Part shown: piece by piece, positions 53,870-62,801 of the stretch
Position numbering within the stretch: the first letter of the stretch is position 1
Layout of the letters: every line of letters starts with the position of its first letter
Assembly: GCF_011682175.1 (NCBI RefSeq)
Contig: NZ_WHJG01000008.1
Span: 124,001-188,000, forward strand
Direction: 5' to 3'
Length of the DNA stretch: 64,000 bases
Origin: Massilia frigida
GTDB taxonomy: Bacteria > Pseudomonadota > Gammaproteobacteria > Burkholderiales > Burkholderiaceae_D
Made by a program: the position numbers and the translations under genes
Notes under the pieces: model-generated
Database searches by the model: none
Told to the model about the DNA's origin: nothing
What the model saw: only the letters and a program-made list of their open reading frames with translations

Positions 53870-55281
53870 ACCAGACCACCAACGCAGCGCTTGCAGCGCA
53901 GTTTGCGCAGGCGCTTGACGCGTTGCGTGCACAAGGCGGGGCCATGGCGCCATCGGTGGCCATCGCCTACAGCGGCGGGCTCGATTCCTCGGCCCTGCTG
54001 CACCTGGCGGCGCAGTACGCGTCCGCCAGCGATATTCCCCTGTTTGCTTTCCACGTCCACCACGGCATCAGTCCCAACGCCGATGCCTGGCTGGCGCATT
54101 GCGAAGCGGCCTGCGCCGCTCTGGGCGTGCCGTTCGCGGCGCGCCGCGTGGTGCTGGAAAAGACCAAATCGGGCGTCGAGGCGGCCGCGCGCAAGCTGCG
54201 CTACGCCGCCCTGGGCGCCCTGTGCGCCGAGCATGGCGTGCGCCTGATGCTGACCGCCCACCATCTCGACGACCAGGCCGAAACCGTGCTGCTGCAACTG
54301 CTGCGCGGCTCCGGCACGGCCGGCCTGTCCGGCATGGATGCGGCCAACGCCGCGCCCGAACTGCTGGGCAACCCGGATCTGGTGATGGCGCGCCCCTTGC
54401 TGCCGGTCTCGCGCCAGCAGCTCGAAGCCTACGTGGCCGCGTATGGCATCGCCTGGGTCGAGGACGAATCGAATACCCATCCACGCTATGCCCGCAATGC
54501 CTTGCGCCACCAGGTGATGCCGGCATTGGCCACGGCCTTTCCCGGCTACCAGGAACGCTTTGCGCGCAGCGCCGCGCACGCGCAGTCGGCCCAGCGCCTG
54601 TTGACCGAACTGGCCGTGCAAGACCTGGCCGGCTGCCTGGTCGGCGATTGCATCGACGTCGCCCAACTGCGTGGAATGAGCCTGGCGCGCGCCTACAATA
54701 TGCTGCGCTACTGGTTCGGCCTGCGCGCGCTGCGCATGCCGTCCACCGCCTGGCTGACCGAAATGGTGACCCAGCTGGTCGAAGCACGCCATGACGCGCA
54801 GCTGCTGGTGACGCACCCCGACTGCCACATCCGGCGCCACCGCGACCGCCTGTACATCACGCCCAGGCTGGCCGACCTGGCCGGCCAGCGCGATCCGGAC
54901 GACGAGGGCGTTTTCGTCAAGGAAGGCGAGCGCTTCACCTGGAGCGGGGAGGCGAGCATGGCATTCCCGGCCTACGGCGGGGTGCTGCATTTCGACGCGG
55001 CGGAGCAGGGTTTCGAGGCTGGCTGGCTGCGCGCCCAGTCCTTGCAAATCGACTTCCGCAAGGGCGGCGAGCGCCTCAAACCGGCCGCCAACCGGCCCAC
55101 GCGTCCGCTCAAGTACCACTACCAGGCTTGCAACGTGCCCGCCTGGGAGCGCGAGCGCTTGCCGGTTGTGACCAGCGGCAAGGATTTACTGTTCGCGGCC
55201 GGCATCGGCATGGATTGCCATCACTTCGGTTCCACTCCGGCGTCCCTGGTCAGCCTGCGCTGGGAAGCGCGCCCGGCCTGA
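53866..55281 (+). CDS. tilS: tRNA(Ile) lysidine synthetase
   Basis: 471-residue TilS, which converts C34 of tRNA-Ile(CAU) to lysidine. The PP-loop is [20 protein letters not shown] near residue 33; [17 protein letters not shown] and [20 protein letters not shown] complete the N-terminal domain, and [20 protein letters not shown] is the tRNA-contact segment. The C-terminal domain contains [20 protein letters not shown]. It uses a GTG start overlapping the accA stop, implying translational coupling. Confidence 0.94.
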   Translation: MNQTTNAALAAQFAQALDALRAQGGAMAPSVAIAYSGGLDSSALLHLAAQYASASDIPLFAFHVHHGISPNADAWLAHCEAACAALGVPFAARRVVLEKTKSGVEAAARKLRYAALGALCAEHGVRLMLTAHHLDDQAETVLLQLLRGSGTAGLSGMDAANAAPELLGNPDLVMARPLLPVSRQQLEAYVAAYGIAWVEDESNTHPRYARNALRHQVMPALATAFPGYQERFARSAAHAQSAQRLLTELAVQDLAGCLVGDCIDVAQLRGMSLARAYNMLRYWFGLRALRMPSTAWLTEMVTQLVEARHDAQLLVTHPDCHIRRHRDRLYITPRLADLAGQRDPDDEGVFVKEGERFTWSGEASMAFPAYGGVLHFDAAEQGFEAGWLRAQSLQIDFRKGGERLKPAANRPTRPLKYHYQACNVPAWERERLPVVTSGKDLLFAAGIGMDCHHFGSTPASLVSLRWEARPA

Positions 55282-55342
55282 CGACTACGCAGAAACGTAA
55301 TTTCGATATAGCAATAACATATAGGTTTGGCCGCCGACTGCC

Positions 55343-55371
55343 TTGTTTTTCTGCATCGCAGCATGTAGAGT
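55343..55371 (+). promoter_or_regulatory. Candidate lysC promoter
   Basis: TTGTTT (55343-55348) and TAGAGT (55366-55371) are separated by 17 bp and lie 43 bp before the lysC ATG, in an AT-rich gap after tilS. Matches to consensus are partial. Confidence 0.3.
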
Positions 55372-55413
55372 AAAGCCCTCCTTTTTCATTAACCGAGCGG
55401 AAACTTCACTCTT

Positions 55414-56661
55414 ATGGCTTTAATCGTCCACAAATATGGCGGAACGTCGATGGGCTCGACCGACCGCATCAAGAACGTTGCGGCACGCGTCGCCAAGTGG
55501 CATGACGCGGGGCACCAGATTATTGTTGTGCCTTCGGCAATGTCCGGCGAAACCAATCGCCTGATCGGTCTGGCAAAACAATTGATGGACCAGCCTGATC
55601 CGCGCGAACTGGACATGATTGCCTCCACCGGTGAACAGGTTTCGGTCGGCTTGCTGGCGATGGCCTTGCTGGCGATCGGCAAGCCGGCTGTCTCGTACGC
55701 CGGCTGGCAAGTCGCGATCAAGACCGACTCGGCCTTCACCAAGGCGCGCATCGAATCGATCGACGACGTCAAGGTCAAGGCCGACCTCGATGCTGGCAAG
55801 ATCGTGATCATCACCGGTTTCCAGGGTGTCGATGCGAACGGCAACATCGCCACGCTCGGCCGCGGCGGCTCGGATACCTCGGCCGTGGCGATCGCGGCGG
55901 CGATGAAGGCCCAGGAATGCCTGATCTACACCGATGTCGACGGCGTCTACACGACCGACCCGCGCGTGGTGTCGGAAGCGCGCCGCCTGAAGACCATTAC
56001 GTTTGAAGAAATGCTGGAGCTGGCCTCGCTGGGCTCGAAAGTGCTGCAGAGCCGTTCCGTCGAATTCGCTGGCAATTACCGCGTGCCGACCCGCGTGCTG
56101 TCGTCGCTGACCGATCCCCTGATGCCGCTCGAAGAAGAAGCCAACTCGGGCACCCTGATTTCGTTTGAGGAAGATACAAATATGGAACAAGCTGTCATCT
56201 CCGGCATCGCATTCAACCGCGACGAAGCCAAAATCACCATCCTGGGCGTGCCGGACAAGCCGGGCGTGGCGTACCACATCCTGGGGCCGGTGGCCGATGC
56301 CAACATCGAAGTCGACATGATCATCCAGAACCAGTCGGTGGAAGGCAAGACCGACTTCACGTTCACGGTCTCGCGCGGCGAATATGTGAAGGCGATGGGC
56401 GTGCTCGAAGGCGTCAAGACCGATATCGGCGCGGCCAGCATTTCGGGCGACGCCAAGGTGTCGAAAGTGTCGGTGGTCGGCGTGGGCATGCGCAGCCACG
56501 TGGGCGTGGCGTCGCAGATGTTCCGCACCCTGTCGGAAGAGGGCATCAACATCCTGATGATCTCGACTTCGGAGATCAAGATCTCGGTGCTGATCGATGA
56601 AAAGTACATGGAACTGGCGGTGCGCGCCCTGCATAAAGCGTTTGATTTGGAAAAAGCATAA
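55414..56661 (+). CDS. lysC: Aspartate kinase
   Basis: 415-residue aspartokinase catalysing the first step to lysine, threonine and methionine. It begins MALIVHKYGGTSMGSTDRIK; the kinase domain includes TLGRGGSDTSAVAIAAAMKA and TDVDGVYTTDPRVV. Two C-terminal ACT domains hold the allosteric site (ITILGVPDKPGVAYHILGPV and VSVVGVGMRSHVGVASQMF). An inner ribosome-start typical of overlapping alpha/beta aspartokinases may exist at Met within EDTNMEQAVISG, but I did not see a strong site. A short AT-rich palindrome overlaps the stop. Confidence 0.95.
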   Translation: MALIVHKYGGTSMGSTDRIKNVAARVAKWHDAGHQIIVVPSAMSGETNRLIGLAKQLMDQPDPRELDMIASTGEQVSVGLLAMALLAIGKPAVSYAGWQVAIKTDSAFTKARIESIDDVKVKADLDAGKIVIITGFQGVDANGNIATLGRGGSDTSAVAIAAAMKAQECLIYTDVDGVYTTDPRVVSEARRLKTITFEEMLELASLGSKVLQSRSVEFAGNYRVPTRVLSSLTDPLMPLEEEANSGTLISFEEDTNMEQAVISGIAFNRDEAKITILGVPDKPGVAYHILGPVADANIEVDMIIQNQSVEGKTDFTFTVSRGEYVKAMGVLEGVKTDIGAASISGDAKVSKVSVVGVGMRSHVGVASQMFRTLSEEGINILMISTSEIKISVLIDEKYMELAVRALHKAFDLEKA

Positions 56662-56687
56662 TATTTCCAAAAAGTGGGTGCGCATCA

Positions 56688-56716
56688 TTGCAAAATCCAC
56701 GCCCAGCCGGTATGAT
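56688..56716 (+). promoter_or_regulatory. Promoter of tRNA-Ser copy 1
   Basis: TTGCAA (56688-56693) and TATGAT (56711-56716) with exactly 17 bp between them, 38 bp before the tRNA. This is the best-scoring sigma-70-like promoter I found in the window. Confidence 0.65.
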
Positions 56717-56754
56717 CTTGGTCTTCTGATCTGGTGAAACCTACTGGGCAGAAT

Positions 56755-56846
56755 GGAGACGTGGCCGAGTGGCCGAAGGCACGTCCCTGCTAAGGACGCA
56801 TATGGGGTAACCTGTATCGTGAGTTCGAATCTCACCGTCTCCGCCA
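56755..56846 (+). tRNA. tRNA-Ser(GCT), copy 1
   Basis: 92 nt with encoded CCA. The acceptor stem GGAGACG pairs with CGTCTCC, the anticodon loop CTGCTAA gives GCT, and there is a long variable arm and GAGTTCGAATC T-arm. It follows lysC and has its own promoter and terminator. Confidence 0.97.
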
Positions 56847-56880
56847 AAATTCTGTCCGGCTTGCTCCCGGACTGTCAACA

Positions 56881-56916
56881 AACCCGCAGCGCTCGTCACG
56901 AGACTGCGGGTTTTTT
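56881..56916 (+). terminator. Terminator of tRNA-Ser copy 1
   Basis: AACCCGCAG and CTGCGGGTT form a 9-bp stem followed by a T-run, 34 bp after the tRNA. Confidence 0.88.
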
Positions 56917-57048
56917 GTTTTTGTTTGCCTGCATGCCCCGGCGAAGCGTTAATTTTTTCGGGAAGAGGGTGCTGCGGCCCTGTTCGCCGCCGCAGGAATC
57001 CGGTATGATCTTGGTCTTCTGGCTTAGCAATATTGTGTAGGCCGGGAT

Positions 57049-57140
57049 GGAGACGTGGCCGAGTGGCCGAAGGCACGTCCCTGCTAAGGACGCATATGGG
57101 GTAACCTGTATCGTGAGTTCGAATCTCACCGTCTCCGCCA
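57049..57140 (+). tRNA. tRNA-Ser(GCT), copy 2
   Basis: Identical to the copy 294 bp upstream, with encoded CCA. The 22-bp stretch CCGGTATGATCTTGGTCTTCTG ahead of it was also copied, so it keeps the same -10 box (57004-57009), but the position of the -35 now reads TGTTCG. A near-identical terminator follows. Confidence 0.97.
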
Positions 57141-57174
57141 AAATTCTGTCCGGGTTGCTCCCGGACTGACAAAA

Positions 57175-57210
57175 AACCCGCAGCGCTCTTCATGAGACTG
57201 CGGGTTTTTT
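57175..57210 (+). terminator. Terminator of tRNA-Ser copy 2
   Basis: The same AACCCGCAG/CTGCGGGTT stem with a T-run as after copy 1; the loop differs by a few bases. Confidence 0.88.
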
Positions 57211-57308
57211 GTTTTCCCATGTCCAGTCTTCGCTTACGCCCTCCGATTTCTGGTGCGACGCGTGGAACCGTTGGGCGCCGCCGCAGTCCAATCATATGCG
57301 GGCGATAG

Positions 57309-57761
57309 GCGCTGCGGAGATTCGGCTCCCCCCGATCCCCTCATGTCGAGTTCCGCACGCTCAATATTCCCCTGGAAACCTATCCGGCCGCGATCAAGGC
57401 CATCACGCCCCTGATCGACGCCGGCAAGTCCGAGGAAGCGAAGACGGCGCTGCGCACCATGCTCAACACCCTGGTGGTGACGACCGAGGTGGTGCCGCTG
57501 CCCAGGCTGCGGGCGGAGGAACAGATCAAGGCGGCCCAGGCGCTTGCCGAAAAAGCCAACCGCAGCAAGGATGAAAACGACAAGCTGGCCCAGAGCATTG
57601 CGGCCGCGCGCGACCAGTTGAACATTGCCGAGCTGCTCGGCTACGGCGACAAGAAAGACTACAAGCCGATGTACCAGCAGATCGACGATATCGAGAAGAA
57701 AACGGCGGGCGGCAAATGGGGCAAGGGCTGGTTCGAGAAGATCAGGCAGCAACTCGCAGAG
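57309..57761 (+). pseudogene. C-terminal fragment of a YfdX-family protein
   Basis: About 150 residues resembling the C-terminal half of YfdX-family periplasmic stress proteins: IPLETYPAAIKAITPLIDAG, KSEEAKTALRTMLNTLVV and the end block DQLNIAELLGYGDKKDYKPM with IDDIEKKTAGGKWGKGW. The frame opens just after a TAG at 57306 and has no proper start or signal peptide, so the N-terminal half is lost. It stays open, in frame, through the Rieske gene downstream. An ATG at 57459 could start a truncated product. It lies directly after the second tRNA-Ser. Confidence 0.65.
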
Positions 57762-57842
57762 TGGAGGACTTGCGTCGGCGGGTACCGGCGAGGCGCCTCC
57801 GCGCTGCGCCGTTCAAACCTCGCCGCTACGACAGGAATACCT

Positions 57843-58442
57843 ATGCCGGGCTACGCCAAACTGAATCGGGACCGTAGACAATGGCTGCTCGCGGCAACCG
57901 GCGTGAGCGGTGGCGCCGTGCTGGCCGCCGCCGCGATTCCTTTCGTGGAAAGCCTGGCGCCGGGCGAAGCGGCCAAGGCCGCCGGTGCTCCGGTCGAAGT
58001 CGATATCAGCCAGATCGCACCGGGAGCGCTGCTCACCATCGAGTGGCGCGGGCGGCCGGTGTGGATACTGCACCGTACCGAGCGCATGCTGACTCTGCTG
58101 CGCTGCAACGATGCGCGCCTGGCCGATCCGCGCTCGGAACAAGCGCAGCAGCCAGCGTATGCGGCCAATCCGACCCGTTCGATCCGCCCGGCGTTTCTGG
58201 TGGCCACCGGCATCTGCACGCGCCTCGGTTGCGTGCCCGTGTACCGGCCCGAGGTGGCGCCGGCGGACCTGGGCGGCGACTGGAGCGGCGGATTTTATTG
58301 CCCCTGCCACGGTTCCCGCTTCGACCTTGCCGGCCGCGTCTTCAAGAACGTTCCGGCCCCGAGCAACCTGGAAATTCCACCTCACGAATACCTGGGCGAT
58401 ACCCGCCTGCGCATCGGCGCCGACCGCGAACACCCCGCCTGA
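57843..58442 (+). CDS. Orphan Rieske iron-sulphur protein (PetA-like), one His ligand missing
   Basis: 199-residue protein with the full layout of the cytochrome bc1 Rieske subunit: Tat-like N-terminus DRRQWLLAATG with a membrane anchor, EAAKAAGAPVEVDISQIAPG, RGRPVWILHRT, then the cluster domain. Box 2 is intact (CPCHGS, residues 153-158). Box 1, normally CTHLGC, reads CTRLGC (125-130) from codons TGC ACG CGC CTC GGT TGC, so one of two cluster His ligands is Arg127. No petB or petC follows. It has its own ribosome site (ACAGGA). It may be a degenerate duplicate or hold a different cluster; a normal petABC is expected elsewhere. Confidence 0.88.
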   Translation: MPGYAKLNRDRRQWLLAATGVSGGAVLAAAAIPFVESLAPGEAAKAAGAPVEVDISQIAPGALLTIEWRGRPVWILHRTERMLTLLRCNDARLADPRSEQAQQPAYAANPTRSIRPAFLVATGICTRLGCVPVYRPEVAPADLGGDWSGGFYCPCHGSRFDLAGRVFKNVPAPSNLEIPPHEYLGDTRLRIGADREHPA

Positions 58443-58533
58443 GTATGCCTCGCAAACTACGCGCGCAGGCGACCCTGATGGCTTGATATCGGCGCGATCC
58501 ACCCGGACTTGGCGCAGCCGGACGAGCAAACTT

Positions 58534-58571
58534 CCGCTGCCGCTGCCGCTGCCGCTGCCGCTGCCGCTGCC
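58534..58571 (+). repeat. (CCGCTG)6 microsatellite
   Basis: A perfect hexanucleotide tandem array of about 6.3 units in the 346-bp gap after the Rieske gene. A 6-bp unit cannot change reading frame, and no convincing gene covers it. The rest of 58443-58788 shows only a ribosome site (CAGGAGG) for the next gene. Confidence 0.85.
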
Positions 58572-58788
58572 TGGGCCGGCGCGCGCCTGCCGGACTACAT
58601 GACATAGTGGCGGCAAGCGCATTCCTACACCAATTCTGCGATAACGCCTATTCATCCGCGCCAGGGACAGGATTAACATGGATGGTCTCCGCAAGGCCGC
58701 TGCGGCGAGCGTCGCCCGCACGAGGACGCATGGCGACAAGCCGCTCCGGCTGCGCTGACTCATCTCAATCGATAATCAGGAGGAAACC

Positions 58789-59349
58789 ATGTTGAGCCGT
58801 ATTCTCGGGTTGGTGGCTGTTGCGGTCGGTGGAACCTTGCTGGCCAAGCAAATGCAAAAGCCTGGCGACAAGGGCAGTGAATCGCGTGTCAGTATCGACG
58901 TCGATCTCCCGGTGCGCACTGTCTACGATCAGTTCACGCAGTTCGAGCAATTTCCACAGTTTATGGAAAGTGTGCATGAAGTGCGCCAGCTCGACGACAA
59001 GCGCCTGCACTGGAAGGCGGACGTGTTCGGCAAGGTCATCGAGTGGGATGCCGACATCACTGAGCAGGTCCCGGACAAAAAAATCGCCTGGCGCAGCACT
59101 TCCGGCACGCCGAACGGTGGCACGGTGAGGTTCAAGGAACTGTCGGGCGGGCGCACCAATGTCACGCTTGAGCTGTACTACGAACCGCAAGACGCGCTGG
59201 AAACCCTGGGCGATATGGCCGGGGCCGTCCGCATGCAGGCGCGCGCCAACCTGCAACGCTTCAAGGACATGCTGGAGCAGCGCGGCAGCGAAACGGGCGC
59301 GTGGCGCGGCACCATATCGAAAGAGAGCGGGGCAGGGCCGATGCACTGA
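58789..59349 (+). CDS. SRPBCC/COQ10-like lipid-binding protein
   Basis: 186-residue protein. The N-terminal hydrophobic stretch MLSRILGLVAVAVGGTLLA is a probable membrane anchor or signal. A START-like SRPBCC domain follows with VSIDVDLPVRTVYDQFTQFE, FPQFMESVHEVRQLDDKRLH and DITEQVPDKKIAWRST, as in polyketide cyclase/dehydrase and COQ10 families. Such domains bind hydrophobic ligands. AGGAGG precedes the ATG. It stands alone, and its ligand is unknown. Confidence 0.82.
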   Translation: MLSRILGLVAVAVGGTLLAKQMQKPGDKGSESRVSIDVDLPVRTVYDQFTQFEQFPQFMESVHEVRQLDDKRLHWKADVFGKVIEWDADITEQVPDKKIAWRSTSGTPNGGTVRFKELSGGRTNVTLELYYEPQDALETLGDMAGAVRMQARANLQRFKDMLEQRGSETGAWRGTISKESGAGPMH

Positions 59350-59484
59350 GCGATTTTCCCGTCCGCTTCGTCCGCCCGCTTCGTCCCCGGTCCGTCGCGC
59401 TGTGGATCAAACACGATGCCCGGTGCGCGGGCCGGCCAGACGACGGGCGAAACCGGTCTGTTGCGCCCGGCGCGCCGCGACTAT

Positions 59485-60960
59485 TTACGGATGCGCCGCA
59501 ATCACCTGCGCCACCGCCGCCGTCAGCCGTTTTCCGTACGGCACATGCAGGAACTCGTTCGGCCCGTGCGCATTGCTCTTCGGTCCCAACACGCCGCACA
59601 CCATCATCTGTGCTTTCGGAAAGCTCTTTTGCAGCAAGCCCATCAGTGGAATGGTGCCACCTTCGCCCAGATAGCCGACCGGCGTGCCGAAATGGCCCTC
59701 GCTGGCCGCGTTGACGGCGGTGGACAGCCACGGGCTCAGCTCCGGCGTATTCCAGCCGCTGGCGCCGTACGAACCCGGCGTGCCATCCGGTACAAAGGAC
59801 ACGCGCGCATTGTAGGGCGCGTTATCTTCCAGCAAGGCCTTGAGTTGCAGCGCGGCGGCATTGCCGTCGAGCAGAGGCGGAATGCGCAGCGACAGCTTGA
59901 AGGCGGAGTAGGGCCGCAGCACATTGCCGGCATTGGCGAACTCTGGAAAGCCTTGCGCGCCCACCACCGACAAAGTCGGCCGCCAGGTGCGGTTCAAGAT
60001 CGCTTCGAGCGGATCGGTCGTGACCGGCAGCACCGAGCCGCCATCGGCGCCGCAGGCCCACGGCATGCGCTTGTACACTTCTTCCTTGAGGATGGCGGCG
60101 GTGGCCTTCGCTTCCTCGATACGCACGTGCGGAATTTCGCAATGGAAGCTTTCCGGCAGCAAGCGCCCGGTTTTGGCGTCTTCGAGGCGGTCCAGCAGAT
60201 GGCGCAGGATGCGGAAACTCGACGGCACCACACCCGAATGGGCGCCCGAGTGGATGCCTTCGGTCAGCACTTCCACCTTGAGCGTGCCCGATACCATGCC
60301 GCGCAGCGAGGTGGTCAGCCACAATTGGTCGTAGTTGCCGGCACCCGAATCCAGGCACACCACCAGCGACACCTGGCCCAGGCGGTCGCCCAGCATCTCC
60401 AGGTAAGGCGGCAGGTCGTACGAGCCGCTTTCTTCGCAGGTTTCGATCAGGCCCACGCAGCGCGGGCGCGGAATGTTCTGGCGGTCCAGCGCCATGATGG
60501 CCGTGAGCGAGGCATACACGGCGTAGCCGTCATCGGCGCCGCCGCGTCCGTACAGCTTGCCGTCTTCATACTTGGGCGTCCACGGACCCAGGTCGCCGCG
60601 CCAGCCGTCGAATTCCGGCTGCTTGTCGAGGTGGCCATAGATCAGGATCGTATCGTTGGAAGCGGCTTTGGTGGCCGGCAACTCGAAGAAAATGACGGGC
60701 GAGCGATTCGGCGCGCGCAGCACTTCGAGTTTCAGTCCCGGAATTTTTTTGCTCCTGATCCACTCCTCGGCATCGCGCACCACGCGGTCGAGATAGCCGT
60801 TGGCTTCCCACTGGGCATCGAAGGCGGGGCTTTTGGCCGGCACGGCGATATACGACACCAGGGCCGGAACGATTTCTTCATCCCAGACGCGGTCGGCAAA
60901 GGCCGCGAGTTCGCTTTGGGAGAGCGTGCCGCTGGTGGGCGACGAAGTTGGGTGGGTCAT
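59485..60960 (-). CDS. M20-family metallopeptidase
   Basis: 491-residue zinc dipeptidase/carboxypeptidase of the M20 family. Metal ligands and catalytic residues are visible as ILIYGHLDKQPE, LYGRGGADDGYAVYASL, GLIETCEESGSYDL, VVCLDSGAGNYD and the C-terminal PKSNAHGPNEFLHV. The dimerisation lid has VLTEGIHSGAHSGVVPSSFR. No signal peptide, so it is cytoplasmic. Length fits the dipeptidase branch of the family. The specific substrate is not readable. Confidence 0.92.
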   Translation of the reverse strand: MTHPTSSPTSGTLSQSELAAFADRVWDEEIVPALVSYIAVPAKSPAFDAQWEANGYLDRVVRDAEEWIRSKKIPGLKLEVLRAPNRSPVIFFELPATKAASNDTILIYGHLDKQPEFDGWRGDLGPWTPKYEDGKLYGRGGADDGYAVYASLTAIMALDRQNIPRPRCVGLIETCEESGSYDLPPYLEMLGDRLGQVSLVVCLDSGAGNYDQLWLTTSLRGMVSGTLKVEVLTEGIHSGAHSGVVPSSFRILRHLLDRLEDAKTGRLLPESFHCEIPHVRIEEAKATAAILKEEVYKRMPWACGADGGSVLPVTTDPLEAILNRTWRPTLSVVGAQGFPEFANAGNVLRPYSAFKLSLRIPPLLDGNAAALQLKALLEDNAPYNARVSFVPDGTPGSYGASGWNTPELSPWLSTAVNAASEGHFGTPVGYLGEGGTIPLMGLLQKSFPKAQMMVCGVLGPKSNAHGPNEFLHVPYGKRLTAAVAQVIAAHP

Positions 60961-61141
60961 GGCGGTTCTCTCTTGATCAGAATATTGTATTTTACTGTAG
61001 CACTTCCTTCGGTGGGGCAGGGCGGGCCATGCACGTCGCCGTTCAGCCGGTACCGTCAGCTACGTAGCCGGATTCAGGCGTATTATCTGGATATGAATCA
61101 AGCGGCAAGCATCACTTCACCACTGACCAAGGAGAACAAGC

Positions 61142-61723
61142 ATGGCTGGAAAGAAGATTTTGTTTCTGACGGGCGATTTTGCGGAAGATTACGAGACCAT
61201 GGTGCCGTTCCAGGCGCTGCACATGGTCGGCCACACCGTGCACGCGGTCTGTCCCGGCAAGAAAGCGGGCGACAAGATCAAGACCGCGATCCACGATTTC
61301 GAGGGCGACCAGACCTACACCGAAAAACCCGGCCATCTGTTCGCGCTCAACGCCAGCTTCGATGAGGCCGACGAAAGCAACTACGATGCCTTGATGATCG
61401 CCGGCGGCCGCGCCCCGGAATACCTGCGCCTGAACGAACGGGTGATCGAACTGGTCAGGCAGTTCGCGAAGGCCAACAAGCCGATCGCGGCGGTTTGCCA
61501 TGGTGCGCAATTGCTGGCGGCCGCCGATGTGATTCGCGGCAAGCGCATTTCCGCCTATCCCGCGTGTTCGCCGGAAGTGCGCATGGCGGGCGGCGAGTAC
61601 GCGCAGATCGAGGTCGACCAGGCCGTCACGGACGGTAATTTCGTCACTGCCCCGGCATGGCCGGCGCACCCGCAGTGGCTGGCGCAGTTCCTCACGCTGC
61701 TCGGTACCGAGATCAAGCTCTGA
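61142..61723 (+). CDS. DJ-1/PfpI family protein
   Basis: 193-residue class I glutamine amidotransferase-like protein of the DJ-1/PfpI type. The nucleophile elbow is [20 protein letters not shown] with the reactive Cys, and the upstream Glu lies in [18 protein letters not shown]. Members act as glyoxalases, deglycases, chaperones or proteases; the exact role cannot be told from sequence. AAGGAG precedes the ATG by about 7 bp. Single-gene unit. Confidence 0.9.
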   Translation: MAGKKILFLTGDFAEDYETMVPFQALHMVGHTVHAVCPGKKAGDKIKTAIHDFEGDQTYTEKPGHLFALNASFDEADESNYDALMIAGGRAPEYLRLNERVIELVRQFAKANKPIAAVCHGAQLLAAADVIRGKRISAYPACSPEVRMAGGEYAQIEVDQAVTDGNFVTAPAWPAHPQWLAQFLTLLGTEIKL

Positions 61724-61804
61724 CCGGCGGCGATTGATGACGTCAACGCGGCGGCGATGGCCCGGGATCGATCCATCCGCGCCATTGCCCGTGAACGCCG
61801 CGAC

Positions 61805-62599
61805 TCAGAACGTGAACGACTTCACCAGCGTCAGTTCGCCGATGCTGCGCATGGGCAGCACGAACTCTTCGCGTTTCTCGCGCGGCGTGTTTTCGTTGTA
61901 CACCAGCGTCACGCGCGCGGTGATCATCTGCATCTGGCGCTTGCTTTCGTCGAAGTGATAACCGTTTGCGCCCAGCTTGCCCCAGTAATTGATGTACACA
62001 TGGTAGTTCCCGCGCAAGGGTGCGGTCATGGTGAACATTTCCGGACCCGGGCCGTCCACGCTGTCGACGTCCAGCCCGCCGCCGTTGGTCAGTACCGGAT
62101 GGCCGAAGTAAGCGTGCTGGCCATCGGGCGTGACGATATGCAGGTCGATCTCGGCTTCGGTATCGTCCCAGGCGCAGATGATGCGCAGGCCGGGCAGGGG
62201 CCGGCCCGAGCTGGTTTCGTAAAACTGCACGCGCCTGAGCGATTTGCCCTGCGGCGATTTGACTTCCACGCTGTTCGACCCGGCGCCGAACAGGTAAGGG
62301 CGCGCGTAGTGGCCCTGCTCGTCCGTCATCAGGCGCAGGGGATTGCCGTTGACCACCAACTGGTGCGCCTCGCGCTTGCCGGCGGCCGCCGCGATGCGCC
62401 CCTTGATCATGCTGCGCTTGCTCTGGGCGCCGCGGTCGATCGGCGAATTGGGATAGGCCACGGTAGCGTCATCGCTTTTGTCGACCAGGCCCGAGCGGTT
62501 CCAGCCACCCACCGGGGAGGCAATTTCCGTCGCCATTGCGGGCGGCAGGGCCAAGGCCAGTGCCAAGGCTGCGAGGCACGGCGTCAAGTTCGTTTTCAT
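61805..62599 (-). CDS. Exported DUF2135 (YfaP-type) protein
   Basis: 264-residue exported protein: signal peptide MKTNLTPCLAALALALALPP ending near AMA, then a beta-rich domain resembling DUF2135/YfaP. Key parts are LRIICAWDDTEAEIDLHIVT, the DGQHAYFGHP and GGGLDVDSVDGPGPEMFTMT blocks, and GNYHVYINYWGKLGANGYHF. Family members are often next to MG2 or TonB-linked genes, but here it is isolated. An in-frame ATG at 62938 would add 113 implausible residues, so 62599 is used. Confidence 0.78.
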   Translation of the reverse strand: MKTNLTPCLAALALALALPPAMATEIASPVGGWNRSGLVDKSDDATVAYPNSPIDRGAQSKRSMIKGRIAAAAGKREAHQLVVNGNPLRLMTDEQGHYARPYLFGAGSNSVEVKSPQGKSLRRVQFYETSSGRPLPGLRIICAWDDTEAEIDLHIVTPDGQHAYFGHPVLTNGGGLDVDSVDGPGPEMFTMTAPLRGNYHVYINYWGKLGANGYHFDESKRQMQMITARVTLVYNENTPREKREEFVLPMRSIGELTLVKSFTF

Positions 62600-62801
62600 C
62601 AGGGGGCTCCATGCGGTTGGCGCGATTGTAACCGCTCGCCCGGCCAAGGGGACAGGCAAGGCGGGGGAAGCCGGCCGCCCGGAAACGGCGTCATGCGCTG
62701 ACAGCGGAGCTTGCGGTAGCTCGTCCCGCCCGGCACGCCAACGGTCAACATGGTTCCAGGTGCACCCCAGGTGCAAGGATAGAACTGATCGGAGAGCAAT
62801 C

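Noticed and set aside
56741-57295. 184-codon minus-strand frame repeating TVRFELTIQVTPYASL
   Set aside because: It is the antisense translation of the two tRNA-Ser genes, a well-known false gene; the repeats are the duplicated tRNA.
56755-57765. Integrative element attached to tRNA-Ser
   Set aside because: No integrase, and the repeated tRNA copies are 294 bp apart with only terminator sequence between them; a tandem duplication explains it.
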